A DNA stretch of 5,338 bases from CAYRFU01 sp964423525 (GCA_964423525.1 CAYRFU010000424.1:1-5338); one strand, 5' to 3'. Shown: positions 1-5,218, numbered from the stretch's first letter. Numbers and translations: made by a program. The notes: generated by a model from the sequence alone, not told the origin.

Positions 1-900
1 GTGGAGTTCTTGTCTGTCAAAAGTGTAGACCATCGCTTGAAAAAAGGCACCGTCGCTGGTGGCGTTCTCCAGGACGAGGGTCAACAGGAGCCTAGAGAAG
101 AATTCCCGCCGCTCGCTCTCCCGGAAGTGATTCCCGGCTCCATTTTCGACGTCAGCGCCCTGGTGGCGATGCTGATCGGCAAGTTCCGATGGCATCAGCC
201 CCTCCACCGGCAGCATCAGGCGCTGAAAGCGGCCGGGATTTTTGTTGACCGCGGGAATCTTACTCGTGTCCTCCACAAAGTCGCGATGCTGCTGCTTCCA
301 ATTTTTGCTTGTTTGAAGGAGTCCGTTCTGGCCAGCTCCGTTCTTGCCGTCGACGAGACACCAACTCCCGTCCATTCCTCTGGGAAGATGGGCAAGGGAT
401 ACTTCTGGGTCTTTTACGGAGATCAGCACGAGGTTTTCTTCCATTTCGCGACCTCCAAAGAGAAAAAGGTGATCTTTGAAATCCTCGCCGATTTCGAGGG
501 GCATCTGGTGACGGATGGCTATGCAGCTTACTCGAGCTTTGTGGCTCACATGGAAACTCTGAAGGCGATCTTCCACGCTGCCTGCTGGTCTCATACCAGA
601 CGGAAATTTCTCTCTGCAGAAGAGAAGCACCCACAAGAATTCAGCTTCATCATCAAGATGATTCAAGGACTTTACCGGATAGAGGATCGAGTTCGCGGGA
701 AACCCCCCATTGAGATCTTCCGAGCTCGCCAGGCAGAATCCAAACCCATCGTCGAAAACCTCTTCGCTTACCTGGAGAAACTTCAGGCAGAGGGCACCTT
801 CACCGCCAACGACCCTCTCCTGAAGGCTGTTAACTATGCCCTGAAACGCAAAGGTCCGCTGTCGGAATTTCTGGAAAATGCCCAGGTGCCTTTGGATACG

Positions 901-908
901 AACCACCT
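901..908 (+). repeat. Left copy of 8-bp direct repeat at the RIT junction (AACCACCT)
   Basis: AACCACCT follows the tnpC codons GAT ACG and is repeated at 4310-4317 just before GGAAAGG. One copy is needed to rebuild tnpC. Its last six bases, CCACCT, match the complement of the 6-bp spacer AGGTGG in the element's own core site (929-934). They therefore look like the strand-exchange overlap region shared by element and target, rather than a staggered-cut duplication. Confidence 0.8.
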
Positions 909-936
909 TTATGCCGCTAGCGGCATAAAGGTGGTT
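901..936. repeat. Perfect 36-bp palindrome at the RIT left junction
   Basis: The sequence from 901 to 936 equals its own reverse complement, with the centre between 918 and 919 (GCTAGC in the middle). It reads outward from CTAG through CGGCATAA / TTATGCCG arms, then AGGTGG / CCACCT, then TT / AA. The left arm runs into the tnpC sequence and the right arm into the left terminal repeat. A loopless perfect palindrome of this length could extrude as a cruciform, and it marks two overlapping recombination half-sites. Confidence 0.92.
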
Positions 937-942
937 ATGCCG
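921..942 (+). other. dif-like core recombination site of the RIT left end
   Basis: Two perfect inverted 8-bp arms, CGGCATAA (921-928) and TTATGCCG (935-942), flank a 6-bp spacer, AGGTGG (929-934). This is the geometry of a tyrosine-recombinase core site. The inner part, CATAA-N6-TTATG, matches the inner arms of E. coli dif, the XerC/XerD site, with the same 6-bp spacing. The right end holds only half a site (CGGCATAA plus CCACCT, 4304-4317); its other arm is replaced by tnpC sequence. Binding and cleavage by the element's recombinases is inferred from position and symmetry. Confidence 0.6.
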
Positions 943-963
943 ACTCCCGGATTATGCCGCGTG
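929..963 (+). repeat. Left terminal inverted repeat of the RIT element (35 bp)
   Basis: It starts AGGTGGTTATGCCGACTCCC and ends GCGTG. It matches the reverse complement of 4283-4317 at 34 of 35 positions; the only difference is G956 against T4290. Similarity stops on the inner side. It contains two direct copies of TTATGCCG (935-942 and 952-959), 17 bp apart, which may be paired recombinase-binding sites. Confidence 0.9.
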
Positions 964-1016
964 AGAAATTTGCGCGACCGAATGCGGGCGGCATCGGAAA
1001 GAAACGCGGCATAATC
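950..1016. repeat. Subterminal 13-bp inverted repeat, RIT left end
   Basis: GATTATGCCGCGT at 950-962 and its exact complement ACGCGGCATAATC at 1004-1016 are separated by 41 bp. The outer arm lies in the terminal repeat; the inner arm lies in the leader of ritA. The same pair recurs at the right end (4218-4296), so it is a designed part of the element ends, probably a pair of protein-binding sites. Confidence 0.8.
1010..1015 (+). promoter_or_regulatory. Possible -10 element (CATAAT) for the ritABC operon
   Basis: CATAAT lies 45 bp before the chosen ritA start and would give a leader of roughly 38 nt containing the Shine-Dalgarno site. It sits inside the inner 13-bp repeat arm, so a recombinase bound there could block transcription. 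No convincing -35 hexamer is present 16-18 bp upstream, so the call is weak. Confidence 0.22.
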
Positions 1017-1046
1017 TCGAAGTTCCCTTATGGCCAAACTCGGCCG

Positions 1047-1054
1047 TAAGGAGG
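1047..1054 (+). promoter_or_regulatory. Strong ribosome binding site of ritA (TAAGGAGG)
   Basis: TAAGGAGG is a near-perfect anti-16S match placed 5 nt before ATG 1060. It decides the start of ritA at 1060 over the in-frame ATG at 1030, which has no such site and would put this sequence inside the coding region. Confidence 0.85.
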
Positions 1055-1059
1055 CTAAA

Positions 1060-2289
1060 ATGCCATTTCAAATTCACAGTACGTTGCCTGTGCTCAGGAC
1101 ACGTTTGGAGGGTTGTCTGGAGAATCTACAAGCTAGTGGGTTTTCGGAGAGAACTCTCAAGAAAAGATGGGCTACTTTCAAAGCGCTGGTTCGATGGCTG
1201 GAACAGGAGCGAATTTCTGATGCGGACGCTCTCGCCGAGGATAACATCGATGCTTTTCTCGGCCGGATTCCAGAGACGAGAAAAGAACACCGAAGGATTG
1301 AGGCCGCTGGAATACGACGCTTACGAGCCTATCTAGACGCGGAAATCGGTTCCACCAAGGAGTACTCTTCTACGACTCTTTCCGCTTCAGAAAGGATCAT
1401 CCAGGAATACACTGCGTACCTGAAGCAGGAGCGAGGACTTGCGGAGAGATCGATAGGAACGTATGCCGACTCGTTACGCGGAACCTTGGACGAGTTCGTT
1501 AGAGAGTACGGCAGCTTTTGCCCTGCCCAGCTCGATGTCGCGGCAGTCAGGGCCGTTCTCCTAATCCGCATCTCAAAGCTCTCGACTTCGGGTTCCCGCA
1601 GGTTCGTAGCGACACTTCGGCCATTTCTTCGATTCCTTTTTCAAAAGGGCCACACGAAATTAGACTTATCCGTCTCGGTCCCCACCTTTCGCGCATCCAG
1701 GCACCGAATCCCAGGCTTCCTTCTCCCAGAACAAGTGGAGACAGTTCTCTCGGCACCGGACCGAGCCAAACCGACCGGAAAGCGTGATTTCGCCGTGCTT
1801 TTACTTCTTGCCCGCCTTGGCCTGCGTGCCTTTGAAGTAGTGAGTCTCGAACTCGATGACCTACGTTGGCGCGACGGAAAGCTCATTGTTCGGGGAAAGG
1901 GGAGAGTCTTCGAGAGCCTGCCGTTATTATCTGAAATCGGCGAGGCAGTGGCTGAATATCTCCAAGATGGTCGTCCCGAAACAACCTCGCGAAGAGTCTT
2001 TATACGGACCTATGCTCCTCACGTCGGACTATCAGGCCCGGCCGCAGTAGGCCACATTGTGCGACGCGCTCTTTCTTTAGCGGGAGTGAAGCCGTCAGGC
2101 CGGGGGGCGGCACATTTGTTTCGCCACAGCCTGGCCACTCAAATGGTCCGAAATGGGGCGACAATTACCGAAATCGCCCAGATTCTTCGCCATAGAGCTG
2201 AGGGCACCACAGAGATTTACACGCAGGTCGCGTTCGAATCGCTGCGGGGAGTCGCCCGCTCGTGGCCAGTACCTGTGGGTGCAAGCTGA
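1060..2289 (+). CDS. ritA: RIT tyrosine recombinase A (first gene of the trio)
   Basis: This is a 409-residue tyrosine recombinase (phage integrase family), which cuts and rejoins DNA through a 3'-phosphotyrosine link without cofactors. A helical N-terminal part precedes an ERIIQEYTAYLKQERGLAERSIGTY segment typical of the core-binding SAM-like domain (about residues 111-135). The catalytic domain is complete: Arg I in LGLRAFEV (R256), Lys in VRGKG (K280), HLFRH (H352, R355), HRAEGTTEIY with H378 and nucleophile Y387. The start at ATG 1060 is chosen for the TAAGGAGG site; an ATG at 1030 would add 10 residues. The stop overlaps the ritB start by one base (TGATG). It is expected to act with RitB and RitC on the element ends. 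The name rests on gene order and family, not on a sequence comparison. Confidence 0.9.
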   Translation: MPFQIHSTLPVLRTRLEGCLENLQASGFSERTLKKRWATFKALVRWLEQERISDADALAEDNIDAFLGRIPETRKEHRRIEAAGIRRLRAYLDAEIGSTKEYSSTTLSASERIIQEYTAYLKQERGLAERSIGTYADSLRGTLDEFVREYGSFCPAQLDVAAVRAVLLIRISKLSTSGSRRFVATLRPFLRFLFQKGHTKLDLSVSVPTFRASRHRIPGFLLPEQVETVLSAPDRAKPTGKRDFAVLLLLARLGLRAFEVVSLELDDLRWRDGKLIVRGKGRVFESLPLLSEIGEAVAEYLQDGRPETTSRRVFIRTYAPHVGLSGPAAVGHIVRRALSLAGVKPSGRGAAHLFRHSLATQMVRNGATITEIAQILRHRAEGTTEIYTQVAFESLRGVARSWPVPVGAS

Positions 2290-3227
2290 TGAACGACCTC
2301 CGTGACCACCTGAATCAATATATCTCCTTGCGTCGTGCGATGGGCACCCAGCTTCTTGAGCCGGCGGCGGCCCTCAACCAGTTCGTCGATTTTGTAGAGG
2401 CCGACAGGGGCGATTTTATCACTATCGACGCCGCCCTCCGTTGGGCGACCAAGCCCCAGCTTGCGCAGCGCGCGACCTGGGCCCGTCGCCTCTCTCAAGT
2501 TCGCGGATTCGCTACCTGGCTTAGCGCACTCGACTCTCGAACGGAAGTCCCACCTAGACGACTTCTCAATGTTGGTCACCGACGCAATCCGCCCTACATT
2601 TACCCTGATGAAGAGGTTCGCGATCTCATGAGGCAAGCCGCCATGCTTCCGTCCTCAACAGGTCTGAGGTCTCACACATACGTAACGCTCATCGGGCTTC
2701 TGGCTTCGACGGGGCTCCGTCCGGGCGAGGCGTTGGCTCTCGACAGATCGGATGTCGAGCTGCAGAGCGGCACAATCCTAGTCCGTCAGACCAAGCACGG
2801 AAAATCTCGATTCGTTCCAGTAGAGCGTTCCGTACAAGGAGCACTCGAGGCCTACACAGACCGACGTGATATGCTCTGTCCTTCGCCCCGAGATGAGGCC
2901 TTTCTCGTCTCAGAGCGAGGCTGCAGACTCACCGGGTCTGCAGCTCGGCGAACCTTCGCTGAACTCTCAGGCCTCACGGGTATCCGCAAGATCCCGGCGC
3001 GACGCCGCATAGGTCGGGGGCCAAGACTCCAGGATTTCAGGCATACCTTCGCGACCAAGAAAATCATTGAATGGTATCGAGCTGGTCTCGACATCCACAG
3101 AGAATTGCCCAAGCTTTCCACTTATCTAGGGCATAAGGGGCCAGTCACCACTTACTGGTACATCCAGTCTGTCCCGGAACTTCTTCGATTAGCCACGGAC
3201 CGTTTCGAACGTGGGGGTGACTTATGA
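2289..3227 (+). CDS. ritB: RIT tyrosine recombinase B, with Gln in place of the box II His
   Basis: This is a 312-residue tyrosine recombinase, the middle gene of the trio. Visible residues are Arg I in STGLRPGE (R144), a Lys in QTKHGKSR (K169 or K172), LQDFRHTFA with R251, then YLGHK (H282) and TTYWY with nucleophile Y291, nine residues after H282 as in the family. The box II HxxR motif reads QDFR, so Q248 (CAG at 3030-3032) replaces the usual His; this residue is somewhat variable in the family, so activity may persist. The ATG at 2289 overlaps the ritA stop as TGATG, which suggests translational coupling. A GTG at 2262 would add nine residues but lies inside ritA and has no better ribosome site. 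It ends with a 4-nt ATGA overlap with ritC. Confidence 0.88.
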   Translation: MNDLRDHLNQYISLRRAMGTQLLEPAAALNQFVDFVEADRGDFITIDAALRWATKPQLAQRATWARRLSQVRGFATWLSALDSRTEVPPRRLLNVGHRRNPPYIYPDEEVRDLMRQAAMLPSSTGLRSHTYVTLIGLLASTGLRPGEALALDRSDVELQSGTILVRQTKHGKSRFVPVERSVQGALEAYTDRRDMLCPSPRDEAFLVSERGCRLTGSAARRTFAELSGLTGIRKIPARRRIGRGPRLQDFRHTFATKKIIEWYRAGLDIHRELPKLSTYLGHKGPVTTYWYIQSVPELLRLATDRFERGGDL

Positions 3228-4219
3228 ACACCCCGAATCTCTCGCGCCTCATCCAGTACTTCTTTACGGATTGGCTATTCAGGCAATTAGGAGCCAGCCA
3301 GCACACGATAGCTGGCTACAGAGACAGTTTCCGACTATTGTTACGCTTCGCTGCCGACACTCTCCAACGAACTCCCTCGGAACTTAAGGTGGAGGAGCTA
3401 GACGCAACGTTTTTGGCAAAGTTTCTCGAGCACCTTGAGACGGAGCGAGGCAACTCGGTCCGAACACGAAACAACCGCCTGAGTGCACTTCACGCATTCT
3501 TTCGCTATGTGGCGATCACCGAGCCCTCGCTCAGTCTTCAATGTCAGAGGATACTGGCGATTCCCCATAAACGCCACGAACGCCGCCCCATGGAGTTTCT
3601 AACTGAGGAGGAGGCGGCGGCCATCATTGGGGCACCCAACCCACGAACCTGGATCGGGTGGCGTGACAGAACCATTCTTCAACTCGCGGTCCAAACAGGT
3701 TTGAGGAATACCGAACTGAGAGCGCTTCGGCGCCAGGATATCGAGTTTGGCACTGGTGCTCATGTCCGCTGTCTCGGCAAGGGGCGAAAGATGCGATGCA
3801 CACCTTTAAGCAAAGAGGTGGCCGCAGCACTCCGGAAATGGCTGGACAAGCATAGCGGTGGTCCGGAAGACGCGGTCTTTCCCAGCTCCAAAGGTGGTAG
3901 TCTTAGCGCAGACGCTCTTCAGCGACTGGTGTCGCGGCATGTGAAATCGGCAAGTGCGCTGTGCCCATCACTCACCTACAAGTCCGTGACTCCGCATACC
4001 TTGCGCCACACCGCCGCAATGAATCTCCTTTGGCGTGGTGTGGATCTGACGGTCATTGCTCTCTGGCTCGGCCACGAATCTCTAGAGACAACCCAAGTGT
4101 ACCTCCACGCTGACCTCGGTCTCAAGGAGCGGGCTTTGGCTCATGCGACTTCAACGGGGAACGTTCCACACAGATACCAACCATCGGACCTGCTCCTGGA
4201 GTTCCTAGAAAGCCTTTGA
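3224..4219 (+). CDS. ritC: RIT tyrosine recombinase C (third gene of the trio)
   Basis: This is a 331-residue tyrosine recombinase resembling the XerC/D-like integrases. The N-terminal core-binding domain shows FFTDWLFRQLGASQHTIAGY and a TRNNRLSALHAFFRY segment (about residues 81-95). The catalytic domain has all expected residues: R161 in QTGLRNTEL, K186 in LGKGRK, H258 and R261 in PHTLRHTAA, H284 in WLGHESLETT, and nucleophile Y293 in QVYLHADL. The start ATG 3224 overlaps the ritB stop (ATGA), preceded by a purine-rich GGGGGTGA. The stop TGA 4217-4219 runs into the right-end repeat, so the gene fills the element up to its end. It carries about 38 residues after the nucleophile. It probably works as one of three non-equivalent partners at the element ends. 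Confidence 0.92.
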   Translation: MNTPNLSRLIQYFFTDWLFRQLGASQHTIAGYRDSFRLLLRFAADTLQRTPSELKVEELDATFLAKFLEHLETERGNSVRTRNNRLSALHAFFRYVAITEPSLSLQCQRILAIPHKRHERRPMEFLTEEEAAAIIGAPNPRTWIGWRDRTILQLAVQTGLRNTELRALRRQDIEFGTGAHVRCLGKGRKMRCTPLSKEVAAALRKWLDKHSGGPEDAVFPSSKGGSLSADALQRLVSRHVKSASALCPSLTYKSVTPHTLRHTAAMNLLWRGVDLTVIALWLGHESLETTQVYLHADLGLKERALAHATSTGNVPHRYQPSDLLLEFLESL

Positions 4220-4296
4220 TTATGCCGCGTCGAAGCGGGCTCCAGAACCAAAATTCCCTGTACAAGTGGGGTTTGTCTTCGCCACGCGGTATAATC
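4218..4296. repeat. Subterminal 13-bp inverted repeat, RIT right end
   Basis: GATTATGCCGCGT at 4218-4230 and ACGCGGTATAATC at 4284-4296 form 13-bp arms with one mismatch, 53 bp apart. In RNA the mismatch would be a G-U pair. The inner arm begins inside the ritC stop codon (TGA 4217-4219). It mirrors the left-end pair, with a spacing 12 bp longer. The 98 bp from 4220 to 4317 hold no gene; there is no run of T after the stem, so I do not call a terminator. Confidence 0.75.
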
Positions 4297-4317
4297 CGGG
4301 AGTCGGCATAACCACCT
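4283..4317 (-). repeat. Right terminal inverted repeat of the RIT element (35 bp)
   Basis: This is the reverse complement of 929-963 with one change. That change turns the motif CGGCATAA into CGGTATAA at 4287-4294 and creates TATAAT at 4290-4295. Unlike the left end, there is no further 20-bp palindrome outside it; the tnpC sequence follows at once. Confidence 0.9.
4310..4317 (+). repeat. Right copy of 8-bp direct repeat at the RIT junction (AACCACCT)
   Basis: This is the partner of 901-908. It overlaps the end of the right terminal inverted repeat: the AA belongs to the CGGCATAA arm (4304-4311) and CCACCT (4312-4317) is the spacer. The tnpC sequence resumes at 4318. Confidence 0.8.
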
Positions 4318-4579
4318 GGAAAGGCAGCTTCGGTCTCAGGCGGTAGGTCGCAAGAACTGGATGTTCCACATGACTGAAGCCGGGGCAGAAGACGCGGCTA
4401 TGCTCTACAGCCTGATCCAAAGCTGCCTTTTGGCCGGGATTAACCCGACGGTTTACCTGGAAGACGTCCTGCTCAGGATTACCCAAGGAGAAGACCCTCA
4501 GCTGCTCGTTCCGCGCACTTGGAAGGAGCGCTTCTCCAACGAAGCGCTGTCGTCCATCTTGGTACCCGTCCTGGGCTGA
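4318..4579 (+). pseudogene. tnpC: IS66-family transposase TnpC, 3' part
   Basis: This is the displaced C-terminus of the transposase. Joining base 908 to base 4318 keeps the frame and gives DTNHLER, then GRKNWMF, GAEDAAMLYSLIQ and YLEDVLLRI, the usual C-terminal IS66 order (the Pfam DDE_Tnp_IS66 end and the following C-terminal segment). It encodes 86 residues after the split Leu codon and ends with a TGA at 4577-4579. The first in-frame ATG is at 4361, inside the conserved GRKNWMF stretch, so this is not an independent gene. Its last 82 bp lie antisense to the end of tnpB. No frameshift or stop is visible, so precise loss of the inner element would restore the gene. Confidence 0.88.
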
Positions 4580-4896
4580 GTTCTCTCCTGGCCACCGGCC
4601 GGGATTCCATCGAGGAGCAGTTCGAGGTTCTGGGGGGACAACTCCACCTTGTCACCTGGGTTTCGCAGCCGAAATCGACCCCTCTCCAGTCGTTTAGAAA
4701 TGATGATGTAGCCGGTGCGGTCCCACAGCAGAGCCTTGGCCAGGTTCCCCCGGCGGTTCGTGAACACGAAGAGGTCGCCACTGGTGGGATTCTCCCCAAG
4801 CTGCGTAGCCACAAGAGCCTCCAGTCCATCGAAACCGTTCCTCATGTCGATGGGTTTCCCGTAAATCAGAATTCTACCAATCTGCTGTAGCTTCAT
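4498..4896 (-). CDS. tnpB: IS66 accessory protein TnpB (IS66 Orf2)
   Basis: This is the small IS66-family accessory protein needed for transposition of three-gene IS66 elements; its biochemical role is unknown. Family signals are DMRNGFDGLEALV (residues 17-29), SGDLFVFTNRRGNLAKALLWD (39-59), SKRLERGRFRL (67-77) and LSPQNLELLLDGI (86-98). The usual family protein ends soon after LLDGI. Here about 34 further residues follow, the last 27 antisense to tnpC, and they look unrelated to the family. It starts with ATG at 4896-4894, which overlaps the tnpA stop as TGATG, with AGGGGGG about 7 nt upstream. The reading frame is intact. Confidence 0.88.
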   Translation of the reverse strand: MKLQQIGRILIYGKPIDMRNGFDGLEALVATQLGENPTSGDLFVFTNRRGNLAKALLWDRTGYIIISKRLERGRFRLRNPGDKVELSPQNLELLLDGIPAGGQERTQPRTGTKMDDSASLEKRSFQVRGTSS

Positions 4897-5207
4897 CAGG
4901 CAACCCCCCTGAATCTAAGGGTGACGCCAAGCGGCAACTCGACCACCAGGTCATCTCGAACCGGCGACGCCGGCTCCACATCGACCCAGGACTCGGGCTG
5001 GGGCGCGACGGCGAGAGACTCCGGGAGAGCGACCTCCACGAAACTACTAACGGCCGGGGTGTTCTTTGACTTCTTCCTTCTCGATAGGAAGGAGCTGAAC
5101 CCCGAGTAAGACAGCCCCTCCTTCTCGCAGAATTTCTTGCGGGTGAGACCACTCCGTGAGAACTTGGCCAGGATACGTTCCCAGTTGGGACGAGTTTTTC
5201 GATTCAA
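4896..5207 (-). CDS. tnpA: IS66 accessory protein TnpA (IS66 Orf1, HTH)
   Basis: This is a 103-residue small protein matching the IS66 Orf1 family: NWERILAKFSRSGLTRKKFCEKEGLSYSGFSSFLSRRK (about residues 8-45), a helix-turn-helix-like N-terminal half presumed to bind DNA, a variable acidic Pro-rich middle, and a short VVELPLGVTLRF end. The start is a TTG (5207-5205) with GGAGG at 5218-5214 and 6 nt spacing; no ATG lies in a better place. It is the first gene inside the IS66 end and is translationally coupled to tnpB. Confidence 0.85.
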   Translation of the reverse strand: MNRKTRPNWERILAKFSRSGLTRKKFCEKEGLSYSGFSSFLSRRKKSKNTPAVSSFVEVALPESLAVAPQPESWVDVEPASPVRDDLVVELPLGVTLRFRGVA

Positions 5208-5213
5208 TTGGCA

Positions 5214-5218
5214 CCTCC
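5214..5218 (-). promoter_or_regulatory. Ribosome binding site (GGAGG) fixing a TTG start for tnpA
   Basis: GGAGG read on the - strand lies 6 nt before TTG 5207-5205. It supports the non-ATG start of tnpA. Confidence 0.75.

Larger units (their letters stand above)
1..1014 (+). pseudogene. tnpC: IS66-family transposase TnpC, 5' part, interrupted by the RIT element
   Basis: This is the large DDE transposase of an IS66-family insertion sequence, the enzyme that cuts and joins the IS ends. The frame is open from base 1, so the GTG there is probably a window edge and the N-terminus is missing. Visible family signals are GKFRWHQPLHRQ near residues 60-71, the first catalytic Asp in AVDET (D118), the second in TDGYAAY (D172), CWSHTRRKF near 195-203, and the start of the DTNHLER motif (residues 299-303). 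IS sequence stops at base 908. The frame then runs into the RIT left end and stops at 1012-1014, giving about 34 foreign residues. The third acidic residue, Glu of DTNHLER, is lost and lies at 4319-4321 in the other fragment. The truncated product should be catalytically dead. The family call is firm; the catalytic role of that Glu is from family knowledge. Confidence 0.9.
909..4317 (+). mobile_element. RIT (recombinase-in-trio) element inserted in IS66 tnpC
   Basis: Three consecutive, overlapping tyrosine recombinase genes in one direction, with nothing else between inverted terminal repeats, is the defining layout of RIT elements. The ends are 35-bp inverted repeats at 929-963 and 4283-4317 with one mismatch. 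The left end carries an extra 20-bp palindrome (909-928) outside its repeat. An 8-bp direct repeat, AACCACCT, lies at both junctions (901-908 and 4310-4317). Bases 909-4317 plus this shared core make up the insertion, because joining 908 to 4318 restores the tnpC frame exactly. Since the shared bases can be given to either side, the true edge may lie anywhere within the 6-8 bp core. No cargo gene is present. All three recombinase frames are intact, so the element may still be mobile. Confidence 0.85.

Noticed and set aside
1..3. GTG at base 1 as the start of a 337-residue transposase
   Set aside because: IS66 TnpC proteins are longer at the N-terminus and no ribosome site can be seen; the frame simply enters from outside the window.
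260..634. 124-residue frame on the - strand
   Set aside because: It is antisense to conserved tnpC codons, with low-complexity Arg/Ser-rich content and no family signal.
909..1016. CRISPR-like or integron attC array from the repeated TTATGCCG
   Set aside because: Copies are in both orientations with irregular spacing, tied to the element ends, and there are no spacers, cas genes or gene cassettes.
1030..1059. ATG 1030 as the ritA start
   Set aside because: TAAGGAGG at 1047-1054 lies inside this extension and serves ATG 1060; the extra residues show no family likeness.
1518..1787. Frames inside ritA on both strands (1136-2050)
   Set aside because: They are shadows of ritA, whose domain order and catalytic residues are complete.
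2262..2288. GTG 2262 as the ritB start
   Set aside because: It lies within ritA with no clear ribosome site, whereas ATG 2289 makes the usual stop-start overlap.
4218..4296. Rho-independent terminator after ritC
   Set aside because: The 13-bp arms are 53 bp apart and no T-run follows; the matching pair at the left end shows these are element-end repeats.
4220..4486. 88-residue frame on the - strand
   Set aside because: It spans the RIT right end and the antisense of tnpC; part of its translation is just the terminal repeat.
4519..4890. 123-residue frame on the + strand
   Set aside because: It is the complement of tnpB, whose family motifs are clear on the - strand.
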